57,032 nucleotides of DNA. It comes from Pigmentiphaga sp. NML030171 (GTDB taxonomy: Bacteria; Pseudomonadota; Gammaproteobacteria; Burkholderiales; Burkholderiaceae_B). The stretch lies in the NCBI RefSeq assembly GCF_002188635.1, contig NZ_NINX01000010.1, positions 1-57,032 on the forward strand, given 5' to 3'. A program made the position numbers and the translations under genes. Position 1 is the first letter of the stretch; every line of letters starts with the position of its first letter. A model generated the notes under the pieces. That model was not told the DNA's origin. It saw nothing but the letters and a program-made list of their open reading frames with translations, and did not search any database. This document shows, one piece after another, positions 32,535-40,167 of the stretch.

Positions 32535-32610
32535 CATGCGAGCCCGGTGGCGTTTCCGCCATGCCCGGCCCGCAAGCCGTTCCAGCCCGTGATCGCATGG
32601 GCTTTTTTAT
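32535..32610 (+). ncRNA. structured leader or small RNA upstream of the MHYT-GGDEF-EAL gene
   Basis: The segment can form a hairpin at 32543-32568 (TGGCG/CGCCA core) and then the terminator at 32584-32610. CATGCGA (32535-32541) is exactly complementary to TCGCATG (32593-32599) inside the terminator, and AGCCC (32541-32545) duplicates the terminator's 5' arm. Both could form alternative pairings. It may be an attenuation leader, an orphan riboswitch-like element or a short RNA. I do not recognise it as a known family. Confidence 0.45.
32584..32610 (+). terminator. Rho-independent terminator in the leader
   Basis: Stem of eight pairs (AGCCCGTG with CATGGGCT, including one G-U) closed by loop ATCG, followed by TTTTTT ATT. 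No gene on the plus strand ends just upstream, so it terminates a leader or small RNA. The MHYT start is 37 bp further on. Confidence 0.85.
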
Positions 32611-32646
32611 TGGGCGCGGCAGCCCACGCGTAGGAAGCGCGATCAG

Positions 32647-33141
32647 ATGATGACCGTATTGGGATGTATCGTCGACAGCCACAATCCCTGGCTGGTGTTA
32701 CTTGCCGTCCTGATCGGTTGCGCGGGGTCCTGGGTGGCCATCCGCCTGTTTCTGCGCGCCGCGCGTACGGCCGGCGTCCAGCGCCTGGGCTGGAACGTGT
32801 TGACGGTCGTGGCGGCCGGCTCGGCGATCTGGTGCATGCATTTCGTGGCGATGATCGGCTTCGATCCCGGGGTGCCCATCGCGTTCGATCCTACGGTGAC
32901 CGTGCTGTCGCTGCTGGCCGCCATCGTCGGCGCGGTGCCCGGCTTCGCGCTGGCGAGCAGCCGCCGGTGGCGGTTCGCGCCCGCCCTGGGCGGGGCCGCG
33001 GTGGGGCTGGCCATCGTCCTGATGCACTATGGCCTATCGGGTCCAGGGCATCGTGTCCTGGCACATGGGCTATCTCGCGGCGTCCATCGCGATCGCCGTC
33101 GTATTCTCCGGCCTGGCCCTGCACCTGGTCGTCAGCGATGA
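32647..33141 (+). pseudogene. MHYT sensor N-terminal part of a broken MHYT-GGDEF-EAL gene
   Basis: ATG 32647 (AGGAAG upstream) starts MMTVLGCIVDSHNPWLVLL. Membrane segments and the first MHYT repeat follow (SAIWCMHFVAMIGF). The second repeat reaches IVLMHY at about 33028 and then shifts frame. In intact proteins MHY is followed by TGM; here the DNA goes straight from MHY to codons for AYRVQGIVSWHMGYL in another frame. A net loss of about 11 bp would explain both the missing motif and the shift. The MHYT domain is thought to sense small ligands or gases at the membrane through bound metal. Confidence 0.75.
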
Positions 33142-34687
33142 CCGGCCCGCGTACCGCTATGCCGGCGGCTGCCTGTTGGGACTGGGCATCGCCGGCCTGC
33201 ATTTCACGGGCATGACGGCTTTCCAGGTGTCCCCCATGTTGGTGGAGGGGGTGTTTTCCCAGCCGCAGGCGCTGCAGGCACTGGCCCTGGCGGTCACCGG
33301 CGTGGCGCTGGTCATCGCGGCGGCGGGCGTGGCCAGTTATCTGATCGACGACAGCGTGCGTTCCGAGTCGCTGGAGCAATTGCGCCACATGGCGATGACG
33401 GACAGCCTGACGAACTTGCCCAACCGCAGCAGTTTCAACGAGCGCCTGGACAACGAGCTCTATCTTGCCGATCAGATGGGCGGCAAGGTGGCGCTGGTGG
33501 GCATCGACCTCAACCGCTTCAAGGAAATCAACGACCTGCACGGCCATGCCGCGGGAGACAGGGTCCTGGTGATCCTTGCCCAGCGCATGAGAAGCCTGCT
33601 GCAGGAAGGCGAATTCGTCGCGCGGCTGGGCGGAGACGAGTTCGTCGCCATCCACCGCCTGCGCGAGGGCAGCCTGCTCGACTTCCTGTCGCGGCTGGAA
33701 ACCTCGCTGTTCGCCCCGATCCAGGTCGACGACTGGGAAGCGGTGCCGGGCGCCAGCCTGGGAGTGGCCATCTATCCGGACGACGCCCGCGACAAGAGCA
33801 TGCTGATCGGCAACACCGACCTGGCGATGTACCGGGCCAAGTCGGACATGCTGAAGAACGTCTGCTTCTACGAACCGTCGATGGACGAGGCGGTGCGCGC
33901 CCGGCGCACCCTGGCCAGCGAGCTGCGCGAGGCGCTCGAGAGCGGCCAGCTCGACATTCACTACCAGGTGCAGACCTCTGTCGAGACGCGCGAGATCCGC
34001 GGCTACGAGGCGCTGCTTCGCTGGCAGCATCCCCGGCGCGGCTACGTTCCGCCCGCCGAGTTCATTCCGCTGGCCGAGGAGAACGGCCTCATCCTGCAGC
34101 TGGGAGAATGGGTGCTCAGGCATGCATGCGCCCGCGCCGTGTCCTGGGATCCGCCCTACAAGGTCGCGGTCAACCTGTCGCGCGCGCAGTTCGCCCATTC
34201 GGACCTGCCGGCGCTCATCCAGGACGTGCTGGCGGACACCGGACTACCGCCGGCGCGGCTGGAGCTCGAGCTGACCGAGTCCACGCTGTTCGCCGACCGC
34301 GAACGTTCGCTGCGCATGCTGCGCGAGATCAAGGCCCTGGGCGTGAGTATCGCGCTGGACGATTTCGGCACCGGCTATTCCTCGCTCGAGACGCTGCGCG
34401 CCTTCCCGTTCGACACGATCAAGCTGGACTGCTCGTTCGTCAGCGAGGTGGAGTCCAGCCCGCAGGCGCGGGCCATTGTGCGCGCGGTCCTGGCCCTGGG
34501 CAAGAGCCTGGACATTCCCGTGCTGGCCGAAGGCATCGAGACCCAGGGGCAATTGTCGCTGCTGCGCAAGGAAGGCTGCGACGAAGCGCAGGGTTATCTG
34601 CTCGGCCGTCCTGCGCCGCTGGGCCAGATCGTCGACAGCGGCCAGATATGCCTGGCCGCCGTGGCTGATAAGCTGGTGCATCCTTAG
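33029..34687 (+). CDS. GGDEF-EAL c-di-GMP protein (downstream part of the broken MHYT gene)
   Basis: 552 residues in the restored frame. The N-terminal membrane segments carry the third MHYT-type repeat (AGLHFTGMTAF). A GGDEF domain has an intact RLGGDEF but no RxxD inhibitory site (QEGE there). The EAL domain is intact: YEALLRWQHP, NLSRAQF, ELTESTL, DDFGTGYSSLE and AEGIETQGQ. Both catalytic domains could make and cleave c-di-GMP. Expression would need a start at or after ATG 33029, which has no clear ribosome site, or readthrough of the frameshift. So the enzyme may be silent or may have lost its sensor input. The gene is preceded by the terminator-containing leader. Confidence 0.8.
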   Translation: MAYRVQGIVSWHMGYLAASIAIAVVFSGLALHLVVSDDRPAYRYAGGCLLGLGIAGLHFTGMTAFQVSPMLVEGVFSQPQALQALALAVTGVALVIAAAGVASYLIDDSVRSESLEQLRHMAMTDSLTNLPNRSSFNERLDNELYLADQMGGKVALVGIDLNRFKEINDLHGHAAGDRVLVILAQRMRSLLQEGEFVARLGGDEFVAIHRLREGSLLDFLSRLETSLFAPIQVDDWEAVPGASLGVAIYPDDARDKSMLIGNTDLAMYRAKSDMLKNVCFYEPSMDEAVRARRTLASELREALESGQLDIHYQVQTSVETREIRGYEALLRWQHPRRGYVPPAEFIPLAEENGLILQLGEWVLRHACARAVSWDPPYKVAVNLSRAQFAHSDLPALIQDVLADTGLPPARLELELTESTLFADRERSLRMLREIKALGVSIALDDFGTGYSSLETLRAFPFDTIKLDCSFVSEVESSPQARAIVRAVLALGKSLDIPVLAEGIETQGQLSLLRKEGCDEAQGYLLGRPAPLGQIVDSGQICLAAVADKLVHP

Positions 34688-34798
34688 GAAAGCACGGACC
34701 GACCGGACAGCGGACGGCGGCGCCCGGCGGTTGAGGGTATCCTTGCGGCAGGCCAGGCAGCGCGCCGTGGCGGCTCGAATCAAGGCAAGGGGACACAA

Positions 34799-36070
34799 TT
34801 GGCAGGGCAACGCATCGGCAACTGGTATTTCGGCTGGACCATCGTGGCGGCGGCCACGGTGCTGACGCTGCTGACCGTCGGCATGCGCATGGGTATCGGC
34901 CCGTTCTTCCTTCCCATCACCGAAGACCTGGGCTTCAGCCGCAGCATGCTGGCCGGCATGGTCGCGATCGGCATGCTGTGCTATGGCCTGGCCATGCCGC
35001 TGGCCGGCTATCTCGTGGCCGCGCGCGGCACGCGCTTCGTGCTGCTGACCGGCATGGCGGTGGTCGTGGCTTCGTCCATCGCCACGGTACTGGCACGTCA
35101 TCCGCTGGCGTTCTTCCTGGCGTTCGGGGTGGGACAGTCGGTGGGGCTGGGGCTGACCAGTCCGGTGGCGCTCACGCCCATCCTGACCCGCTGGTTCACG
35201 CGGCAGCGCGGCATGGCGCTGTTCTTTCTTTCCACCGGATCGATGGCCGGCATCGCGCTGATGACGCCGGTGTTCACGTCGTTCATCGCCTGGCTGGGCT
35301 GGCGCGCGACCATGCTGGTCTTCGCGGCGGCCTTCGCCCTGTTCACGGTGCCTGCCGCGCTGCTGATCTTCCGCGACAATGCGCCGCCCGAAGCGGACCT
35401 GCGTCCCGAGGACCTGGCGGCGCGCGCCGCTGCCAGGTCCTCGCAGCCCGGGCCGGCCGCCGCCACCTTGCGCGTGGGCGATGCGCTGCGCTCCGCGCCT
35501 TTCTGGCAGATCGCGCTAGGCCTTTTCGCCTGTGGCTTCAGCATGAACCTGCTGGGGTCGCACGGCGTGCCCATGCTGATGGACCACGGCTTCGATGCGA
35601 TGACCAGCGCGCTGGGCATCGGCCTGATCGGCGCGGTGGCCGTGTTCAGCACACTGGTGCTGGGACGCCTGGCCGACGTGCTGCCCAGGCGCGACATCCT
35701 GGCCACCATCTATCTCGTGCGCGGCCTGGGGTTCTTCGCGCTGGTCGTGGTGGGCACGCACTGGGAGCTGTATACCGCCGCCACGCTGGGCGGCATCGTC
35801 TGGTCGGGCAGCATCGCCCTGTCGTCGGCCTTGCTGGCCGATGTCTACGGCGTGAAGCTGGTGGGCATCCTGTACGGCTGGGCCTATCTGGGACACCAGT
35901 TCGGCGGCATGATCAGTTCGTGGCTGGGAGGCTGGGGCTACGAGACCTTCGGCACGCACTGGGTGTCGTTCGGCGCGGCCGGCACGCTGCTGGTGGCGGC
36001 CGCGCTGCTGTCCATGCGCCTGCCCCGGCGCGCGACGCTGATGGTGCCGCGCGCCACGCCGGCGAGCTGA
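34799..36070 (+). CDS. major facilitator superfamily transporter (oxalate/formate-antiporter-like)
   Basis: 423 residues from TTG 34799, behind AAGGGGAC; no better start is seen. There are twelve hydrophobic segments with a central loop rich in Ala, Arg and Ser (RPEDLAARAAARSS). NWYFGWTIVAAATVLTLL and FFLPITEDLGFSRSMLAG at the start, and GFDAMTSALGIGLIGAVAVFSTLVLGRLAD after the loop, fit the monocarboxylate/oxalate-formate group. It likely carries an organic anion across the inner membrane. It converges with the Bug gene at 36092 (21-bp gap). Confidence 0.88.
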   Translation: MAGQRIGNWYFGWTIVAAATVLTLLTVGMRMGIGPFFLPITEDLGFSRSMLAGMVAIGMLCYGLAMPLAGYLVAARGTRFVLLTGMAVVVASSIATVLARHPLAFFLAFGVGQSVGLGLTSPVALTPILTRWFTRQRGMALFFLSTGSMAGIALMTPVFTSFIAWLGWRATMLVFAAAFALFTVPAALLIFRDNAPPEADLRPEDLAARAAARSSQPGPAAATLRVGDALRSAPFWQIALGLFACGFSMNLLGSHGVPMLMDHGFDAMTSALGIGLIGAVAVFSTLVLGRLADVLPRRDILATIYLVRGLGFFALVVVGTHWELYTAATLGGIVWSGSIALSSALLADVYGVKLVGILYGWAYLGHQFGGMISSWLGGWGYETFGTHWVSFGAAGTLLVAAALLSMRLPRRATLMVPRATPAS

Positions 36071-36091
36071 CTCGCCGGGCGGCTGGCGGCG

Positions 36092-37060
36092 TCAGTTCAC
36101 CGAGACGTTGAACTCCTTGATCAGTTTTTCCCATTCGCTGGCCTCGCGCTTCATCGACTGCCCGAAGGCTTCGGAGCTTTCGAAGGCCGGCTCCAGTCCC
36201 TGGTCGCGCAGCCACTTCGTCACGTCGGCCTCTTTCAGGATGGCCTGGACGTCGGTGCGTATCCGGTCGACGATGGGCCTGGGCGTGCCGGCGGGCGCCA
36301 GGATGCCGAACCAGCCCCCCGCGCGCAGTCGGGGGAAGCCCAGCTCGATGAAGGTGGGGACGTCGGGCAGGACCCGGGACCGCTTGGGTGCCAGCACGGC
36401 CAGGGCGCGCACACGGCCGTCGCGGATATGCGGAAGGGCGGTACCCACCGAGTTGAAGCTGGCTTCCACGTGGCCGCCCATCATGTCGGTCAGGGACAGT
36501 GCCTCGCCCTTGTAGGGCACCGGCAGTACGTCGATGCCGGCGCCCTGGCCCATGATCAGGCTGTAGAAGTGGAAGCTCGAACCGTTGCCGAAGTTGCCGA
36601 CCCCCAGGGGCTTGCCGCGCGTCTTCACGCCTTCGACCAGTTGTGCGAACGTCTTGTAGGGCGAGTCCGAGCGCACGACCAGCACGGTCTCGGTATCGAC
36701 GAGCTGCACGACGGGCGCGAAGTCGTTGATGGGATCGTAGGGCGTCTCGGGGTAGAGCAGTTTCACCATGCCGTGCGAGACGAAGGTCGACAGCAGCGTA
36801 TAGCCGTCCGGCGCGGCGCGCGCGACGATTTCGGCGCCGATGCGGGTCGTGCCGCCGGGACGGTTCTCGATCACCACCGGCTGCTTCCACTTCTTGCTCA
36901 GATGCTCGGCCAGGAGCCGCGTGATGCGGTCGGGGCTGCTGCCGGGCGGGCCGGGCAGCACGATGCGCACGGATTTTTCCGGCCAGGACTGGGCGGCCGC
37001 GGTCGCGCTGGCGGCGGCGAGGGCGCATGCCCACAGCAGAGGGAACAGGCGGGGCTTCAT
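36092..37060 (-). CDS. Bug/TctC-family periplasmic solute receptor (6)
   Basis: 322 residues from ATG 37060 (AAGGAG upstream). Signal peptide LLWACALAAASATAAAQ, then SWPEKSVRIVLPGPPGSSPDRITRL; the usual PxxPGG loop is PGPPGSS. VVIENRPGGTTRIGAEIVARAAPDGYTLL and VLPVPYKGEALSLTDMMGGHVEASF follow. It lies 71 bp after the flavin monooxygenase on the same strand, so it probably belongs to that transcript and delivers or senses the oxygenase substrate. Confidence 0.92.
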   Translation of the reverse strand: MKPRLFPLLWACALAAASATAAAQSWPEKSVRIVLPGPPGSSPDRITRLLAEHLSKKWKQPVVIENRPGGTTRIGAEIVARAAPDGYTLLSTFVSHGMVKLLYPETPYDPINDFAPVVQLVDTETVLVVRSDSPYKTFAQLVEGVKTRGKPLGVGNFGNGSSFHFYSLIMGQGAGIDVLPVPYKGEALSLTDMMGGHVEASFNSVGTALPHIRDGRVRALAVLAPKRSRVLPDVPTFIELGFPRLRAGGWFGILAPAGTPRPIVDRIRTDVQAILKEADVTKWLRDQGLEPAFESSEAFGQSMKREASEWEKLIKEFNVSVN

Positions 37061-37131
37061 TCGGGTGTCTCCTTGTCGGGGTGTCTTGTACGTATCGGGG
37101 AAGCCGGAGGAAAGCAGGGACCGGACAGGCC

Positions 37132-38157
37132 TCATGCGGGCGCGGCGGCAGTCTCCAGCGCGGGCATGACCTGTTCGGCGAACAGGCGGGTCGAGTGCAG
37201 GGATTCGTCGCGGCTCAGGTCGCCGAAGGTCAGGCGGCAGACGAAATAGTTGATGCCGGCCTGGGCCGACTGGTCGGCGATCCAGTCGCGCACCTGGTCG
37301 GGGGTGCCGGCGATGCCCAGGCCGGCGCGCTGGGCGTCGTCGAACTCGTCCGGGAAGGCCAGCGTCTGGGGGCGGGTGCCGTGCTTGACCCACAGATGCA
37401 TCAGGTGGCCGTGCCAGCGCCGGTAGGCGCGCCGGGCCGCGTCCCGCGCCTCGGCCTCGGTATCGGCCACGACCACGTGCCGGCTCATGCCCATGAACGG
37501 AATGGCGCTGGCGTCGTGGCCCAGTTCCGCCCAATGCCTGCGGTACTGGTCGGTGATGGCGCGCACCTGGGCGGCCAGTCCGTTGCAGACGATGTTGATG
37601 CGCTGGGCGGCGGTCCACTGGGTGGAAGCCGGCGTGCCCGCGCCGTACCAGATCGGCGGGGTGGGGCGCTGCACGCATTGCAGTTCGACCGGTACCTTGC
37701 GCAGGTCGAAGTGCTTGCCCTGGAAATCGACGACGGACCCGGTCAGCCCCTGCATGATGATCTGGTAGGACTCGTGGTAGATGTCCTGGGCCTGGGCCGG
37801 ATCGACGCCGTAGTAGCCCAGCTCGTAGGGCGAGATGCCGCGTCCGAAACCGACCTCCAGGCGGCCGCCGCTCATCTGGTCGAGCATGCAGATTTCTTCC
37901 AGCACCCGCAGCGGGTGGTGCATGCCCAATGTGTAGACCAGCGGTCCGAAGCGCAGGCGGCGCGTGCGCTGGGCGACGGCCGACAGGTAGACGCCGGGCG
38001 AGGGCGAGATGCCCAGCGGCGTGGAATGATGCTCGGCCACGTGGTAGGCGTGGAAGCCGGCGCGGTCGTAGGCCTGCACCAGCGCGAGCCGGTCCTCGTA
38101 CTGCTGGGCCAGGGAGACCGTGCCGCGGTCCATGTGGTCGAAGACGGCGAATTTCAT
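37132..38157 (-). CDS. LLM-class (luciferase-like) flavin-dependent monooxygenase
   Basis: 341 residues, MKFAVFDHMDRGTVSLAQQY. The bacterial-luciferase TIM barrel shows GFHAYHVAEHHSTPLGISPSP, LRFGPLVYTLGMHHPLRVLEEICMLDQMSGGRLEVGFGRG and a late IAGTPDQVRDWI. It oxidises its substrate with O2 and reduced FMN or F420; the flavin reductase gene 43 bp upstream on the same strand argues for FMNH2. Substrates of this group include alkanes, sulfonates and heterocycles, so the target is open. It is read from the IclR-controlled divergent promoter. Confidence 0.9.
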   Translation of the reverse strand: MKFAVFDHMDRGTVSLAQQYEDRLALVQAYDRAGFHAYHVAEHHSTPLGISPSPGVYLSAVAQRTRRLRFGPLVYTLGMHHPLRVLEEICMLDQMSGGRLEVGFGRGISPYELGYYGVDPAQAQDIYHESYQIIMQGLTGSVVDFQGKHFDLRKVPVELQCVQRPTPPIWYGAGTPASTQWTAAQRINIVCNGLAAQVRAITDQYRRHWAELGHDASAIPFMGMSRHVVVADTEAEARDAARRAYRRWHGHLMHLWVKHGTRPQTLAFPDEFDDAQRAGLGIAGTPDQVRDWIADQSAQAGINYFVCRLTFGDLSRDESLHSTRLFAEQVMPALETAAAPA

Positions 38158-38200
38158 GGGCTGCTCTTGCTAGGGAAGTGAAGGGAAACGGGGCGGGCGT

Positions 38201-38677
38201 TCAGGCTGCGCTGAACAGGCCGCTCTTGTAGAGCAGGGACAGGTCGTCCTTCTGGGCGAGGGCGACGATTTCCCCGATGTAGATCGTGTGTGTGCCGCAG
38301 TCGATAGCCTGGGCCACGCGGCATTCGAAGGCTGCGAGCGCCTGGCGCAGCAGGGGCGCGCCGGTGCTGCCCGATGTCCAGTCGCCGGTGCGGAAGCGGT
38401 CTTCCGGCGCGCCGGCCGGCGCGGCGAAGGCCTGGGCGATGTCGCCCTGGTCCTGGCTGAGATAGCTCACGCCGAAATGGCCGGCAAGGCGGATGTGGTC
38501 GTGCGCGCGCACGCGCTTGTTCACGCAGACCAGCAGTTGCGGCGGTTCGGCGCTGACGCTGCAGACGGCGGTCGCAGTCAGGCCCCGGCGTTCGCCCTGG
38601 TGGGCCGCGCCGACGATGGCGACCGCGCTGGGGACGCGGCGCATGGCCGCCTTGAACGAGTCCGCGCTCGGAATCAT
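38201..38677 (-). CDS. flavin reductase domain protein (monooxygenase reductase component)
   Basis: 158 residues. FKAAMRRVPSAVAIVGAAH, GLTATAVCSVSAEPPQLLVCVNKRVRAHDHI, FGVSYLSQDQGDIAQAFA and HTIYIGEIVAL are the standard HpaC/flavin reductase-like pattern. It reduces FMN or FAD with NAD(P)H and passes it to the luciferase-like oxygenase encoded next. ATG 38677 has AAGGAG nine bases upstream, and a palindrome begins two bases beyond that. Confidence 0.93.
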   Translation of the reverse strand: MIPSADSFKAAMRRVPSAVAIVGAAHQGERRGLTATAVCSVSAEPPQLLVCVNKRVRAHDHIRLAGHFGVSYLSQDQGDIAQAFAAPAGAPEDRFRTGDWTSGSTGAPLLRQALAAFECRVAQAIDCGTHTIYIGEIVALAQKDDLSLLYKSGLFSAA

Positions 38678-38693
38678 GCCGATTCGTCTCCTT

Positions 38694-38712
38694 AATTCAA
38701 TAATATTGAATT
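38694..38712. promoter_or_regulatory. 19-bp palindromic operator AATTCAATA-N1-TATTGAATT
   Basis: Perfect 9-bp arms around one base, in a strikingly AT-rich intergenic segment between the flavin reductase and iclR-type genes. Its length and symmetry fit an IclR-family operator. Position next to the reductase ribosome site suggests repression of the oxygenase operon, with likely autoregulation. Confidence 0.75.
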
Positions 38713-38822
38713 GTTTGATATAGTTTAATTAATCGTAGGGGCAGGCGGCCAGGCTGTCAAGGTGCCCCTGGGTACAATGCGGCACTCTTCCGGCTTCGTG
38801 CCCCTGCTCGCGTATCGGCTCC

Positions 38823-39635
38823 ATGACATCAAGCAAGACGGCTAGCGCACCCGTGCCGGGCCCCGGACCGCGCGGCATCCAGTCCATCGAGATCGGTTAC
38901 CGCATCCTGGTCGCGATCCAGATGGGGCCGGGCGCCGTGGCCCTGAAGGTCGTTGCCGCCCGTGCCGGCATCGCGCCCAGCGCGGCGCACAACTACCTGG
39001 CCAGCTTCGTGCGCACCGGCATGGTCAAGAGCGATGGCCGCGGCCTGTACCGGCTGGGTCCCAGCCTGGCCGCGCTCGGCATGACCGCCGCCCGCGACGT
39101 CGACCATTTCGAACTGGTGCGCGAGGCGGCCGTCGCGCTGAGCGAGGAAACCGGCCTGGGCGTGGCGGTGGTCATCTGGAGCAACGGGCCCGTCATCCTG
39201 GTCAATCAGTCGGCGGTGCGCGGCCGGGTGTTCGAATTGCGCAATGGTCCCGTGGAGATGCTGCACACGGCGGCCGGCCACGTGTTCGCGGCGTATCTGC
39301 CGGCCGAAGCGGTGCTGCCCGTGCTCAAGCGGGAGCTGGAGGCGGACGGGCTGGCGCCTACGGCGCAAGATGCCCAGGCCCGGCTGGCGGCCATACGCGC
39401 GGCGGTGTTGGAGCGGGGATATTCGGTGGTGGAACTGCGGGCCTTGCCCACCTATCTGGCCGTCAGCGTCCCGGTCTGGAACGTGCATGCCGAGGTGGCC
39501 TATGGCTTGACGATCACGTCGCCCATGGCCTTGCTGGATACGAGCGCCGACAGCGCGCAGGTTCGCGCGCTCAGGGAAAAGGGCCGGGCCTTGTCACGCC
39601 TGCTGGGCGCGCCGGCCGGTCTTTGGGCCGGGTGA
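38823..39635 (+). CDS. IclR-family transcriptional regulator
   Basis: 270 residues from ATG 38823. N-terminal winged helix: IQSIEIGYRILVAIQMG, LKVVAARAGIAPSAAHNYLASFVRTGMV, YRLGPSLAALG. The C-terminal IclR effector domain holds LRNGPVEMLHTAAGHVFAAYLP, RGYSVVELRALPTYLAVSVPVW and the closing LREKGRALSRLLG. It is divergent from the flavin monooxygenase operon across the palindrome at 38694-38712 and probably represses it until the substrate or a product binds. Confidence 0.93.
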   Translation: MTSSKTASAPVPGPGPRGIQSIEIGYRILVAIQMGPGAVALKVVAARAGIAPSAAHNYLASFVRTGMVKSDGRGLYRLGPSLAALGMTAARDVDHFELVREAAVALSEETGLGVAVVIWSNGPVILVNQSAVRGRVFELRNGPVEMLHTAAGHVFAAYLPAEAVLPVLKRELEADGLAPTAQDAQARLAAIRAAVLERGYSVVELRALPTYLAVSVPVWNVHAEVAYGLTITSPMALLDTSADSAQVRALREKGRALSRLLGAPAGLWAG

Positions 39636-39640
39636 ATGCG

Positions 39641-39665
39641 CGTGCCGGGGGCTCGCCCCGGCACG
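39641..39665. terminator. hairpin between convergent genes
   Basis: Perfect 10-bp stem CGTGCCGGGG/CCCCGGCACG with GCTCG loop, between the IclR gene and the DUF4148 gene. It lacks a good U-tract in either direction, so termination strength is uncertain. Confidence 0.6.
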
Positions 39666-39683
39666 GTTCACGCGCAGGACTGC

Positions 39684-40007
39684 TTACATGTTGGCGGGGT
39701 ATTCGCCGGGGCCGCCGGCGCGGTTGGACGCCTCGTAGTTCCTGACTTCCTGCCGGACTTGCGCGCGGTCGACCGGCTTGCCGGCTTGTTGGAGCGTCTG
39801 GTCGGGGAAGCCTTCCTGGCCGTAGACGATGCCGCCGTTGGCCTTGGCCTGCGCCAGTTCCTCAAGGACCTGGGCGCGGGTCAGCTGGGACGTGGTCGAG
39901 ATGGCGGGAGGCGGGAAGTCGTTACCGTAGTTGTTGCCCTGGTCGGCATGGGCGGCGGCGCCGAACAGAGAGGCGGCGATCACGGCGGTGTAGGCAATGG
40001 CTTTCAT
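39684..40007 (-). CDS. DUF4148 small secreted protein
   Basis: 107 residues from ATG 40007 (GGAGA upstream). A signal peptide MKAIAYTAVIAASLFGAAAHA is followed by a short acidic and Gln/Asn-rich mature protein with LTRAQVLEELAQAKANGGIV, the DUF4148 motif found in many Burkholderiales periplasmic proteins. The function of the family is unknown. The spacer 40008-40167 holds its promoter and nothing else I can identify. Confidence 0.85.
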   Translation of the reverse strand: MKAIAYTAVIAASLFGAAAHADQGNNYGNDFPPPAISTTSQLTRAQVLEELAQAKANGGIVYGQEGFPDQTLQQAGKPVDRAQVRQEVRNYEASNRAGGPGEYPANM

Positions 40008-40167
40008 GGCATATCTCCAAAGTAGGTGTGTCGGGCGGCTGGACATCGTGTCAACCGCCGTGCTTTGAAGATGGGCGCGCAAGAATCCTTTTAAATATCG
40101 AAGATCTGGAAATGACTTTTCCAGTTCCGCCAACAATCGGATGGTCCGCAGGCTGGCGAAGCGCAGA

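Noticed and set aside
39641-39665. hairpin as an attachment site or IS end
   Set aside because: A single perfect GC hairpin between two convergent genes is better explained as a terminator or transcript-end structure; no flanking duplication is seen.
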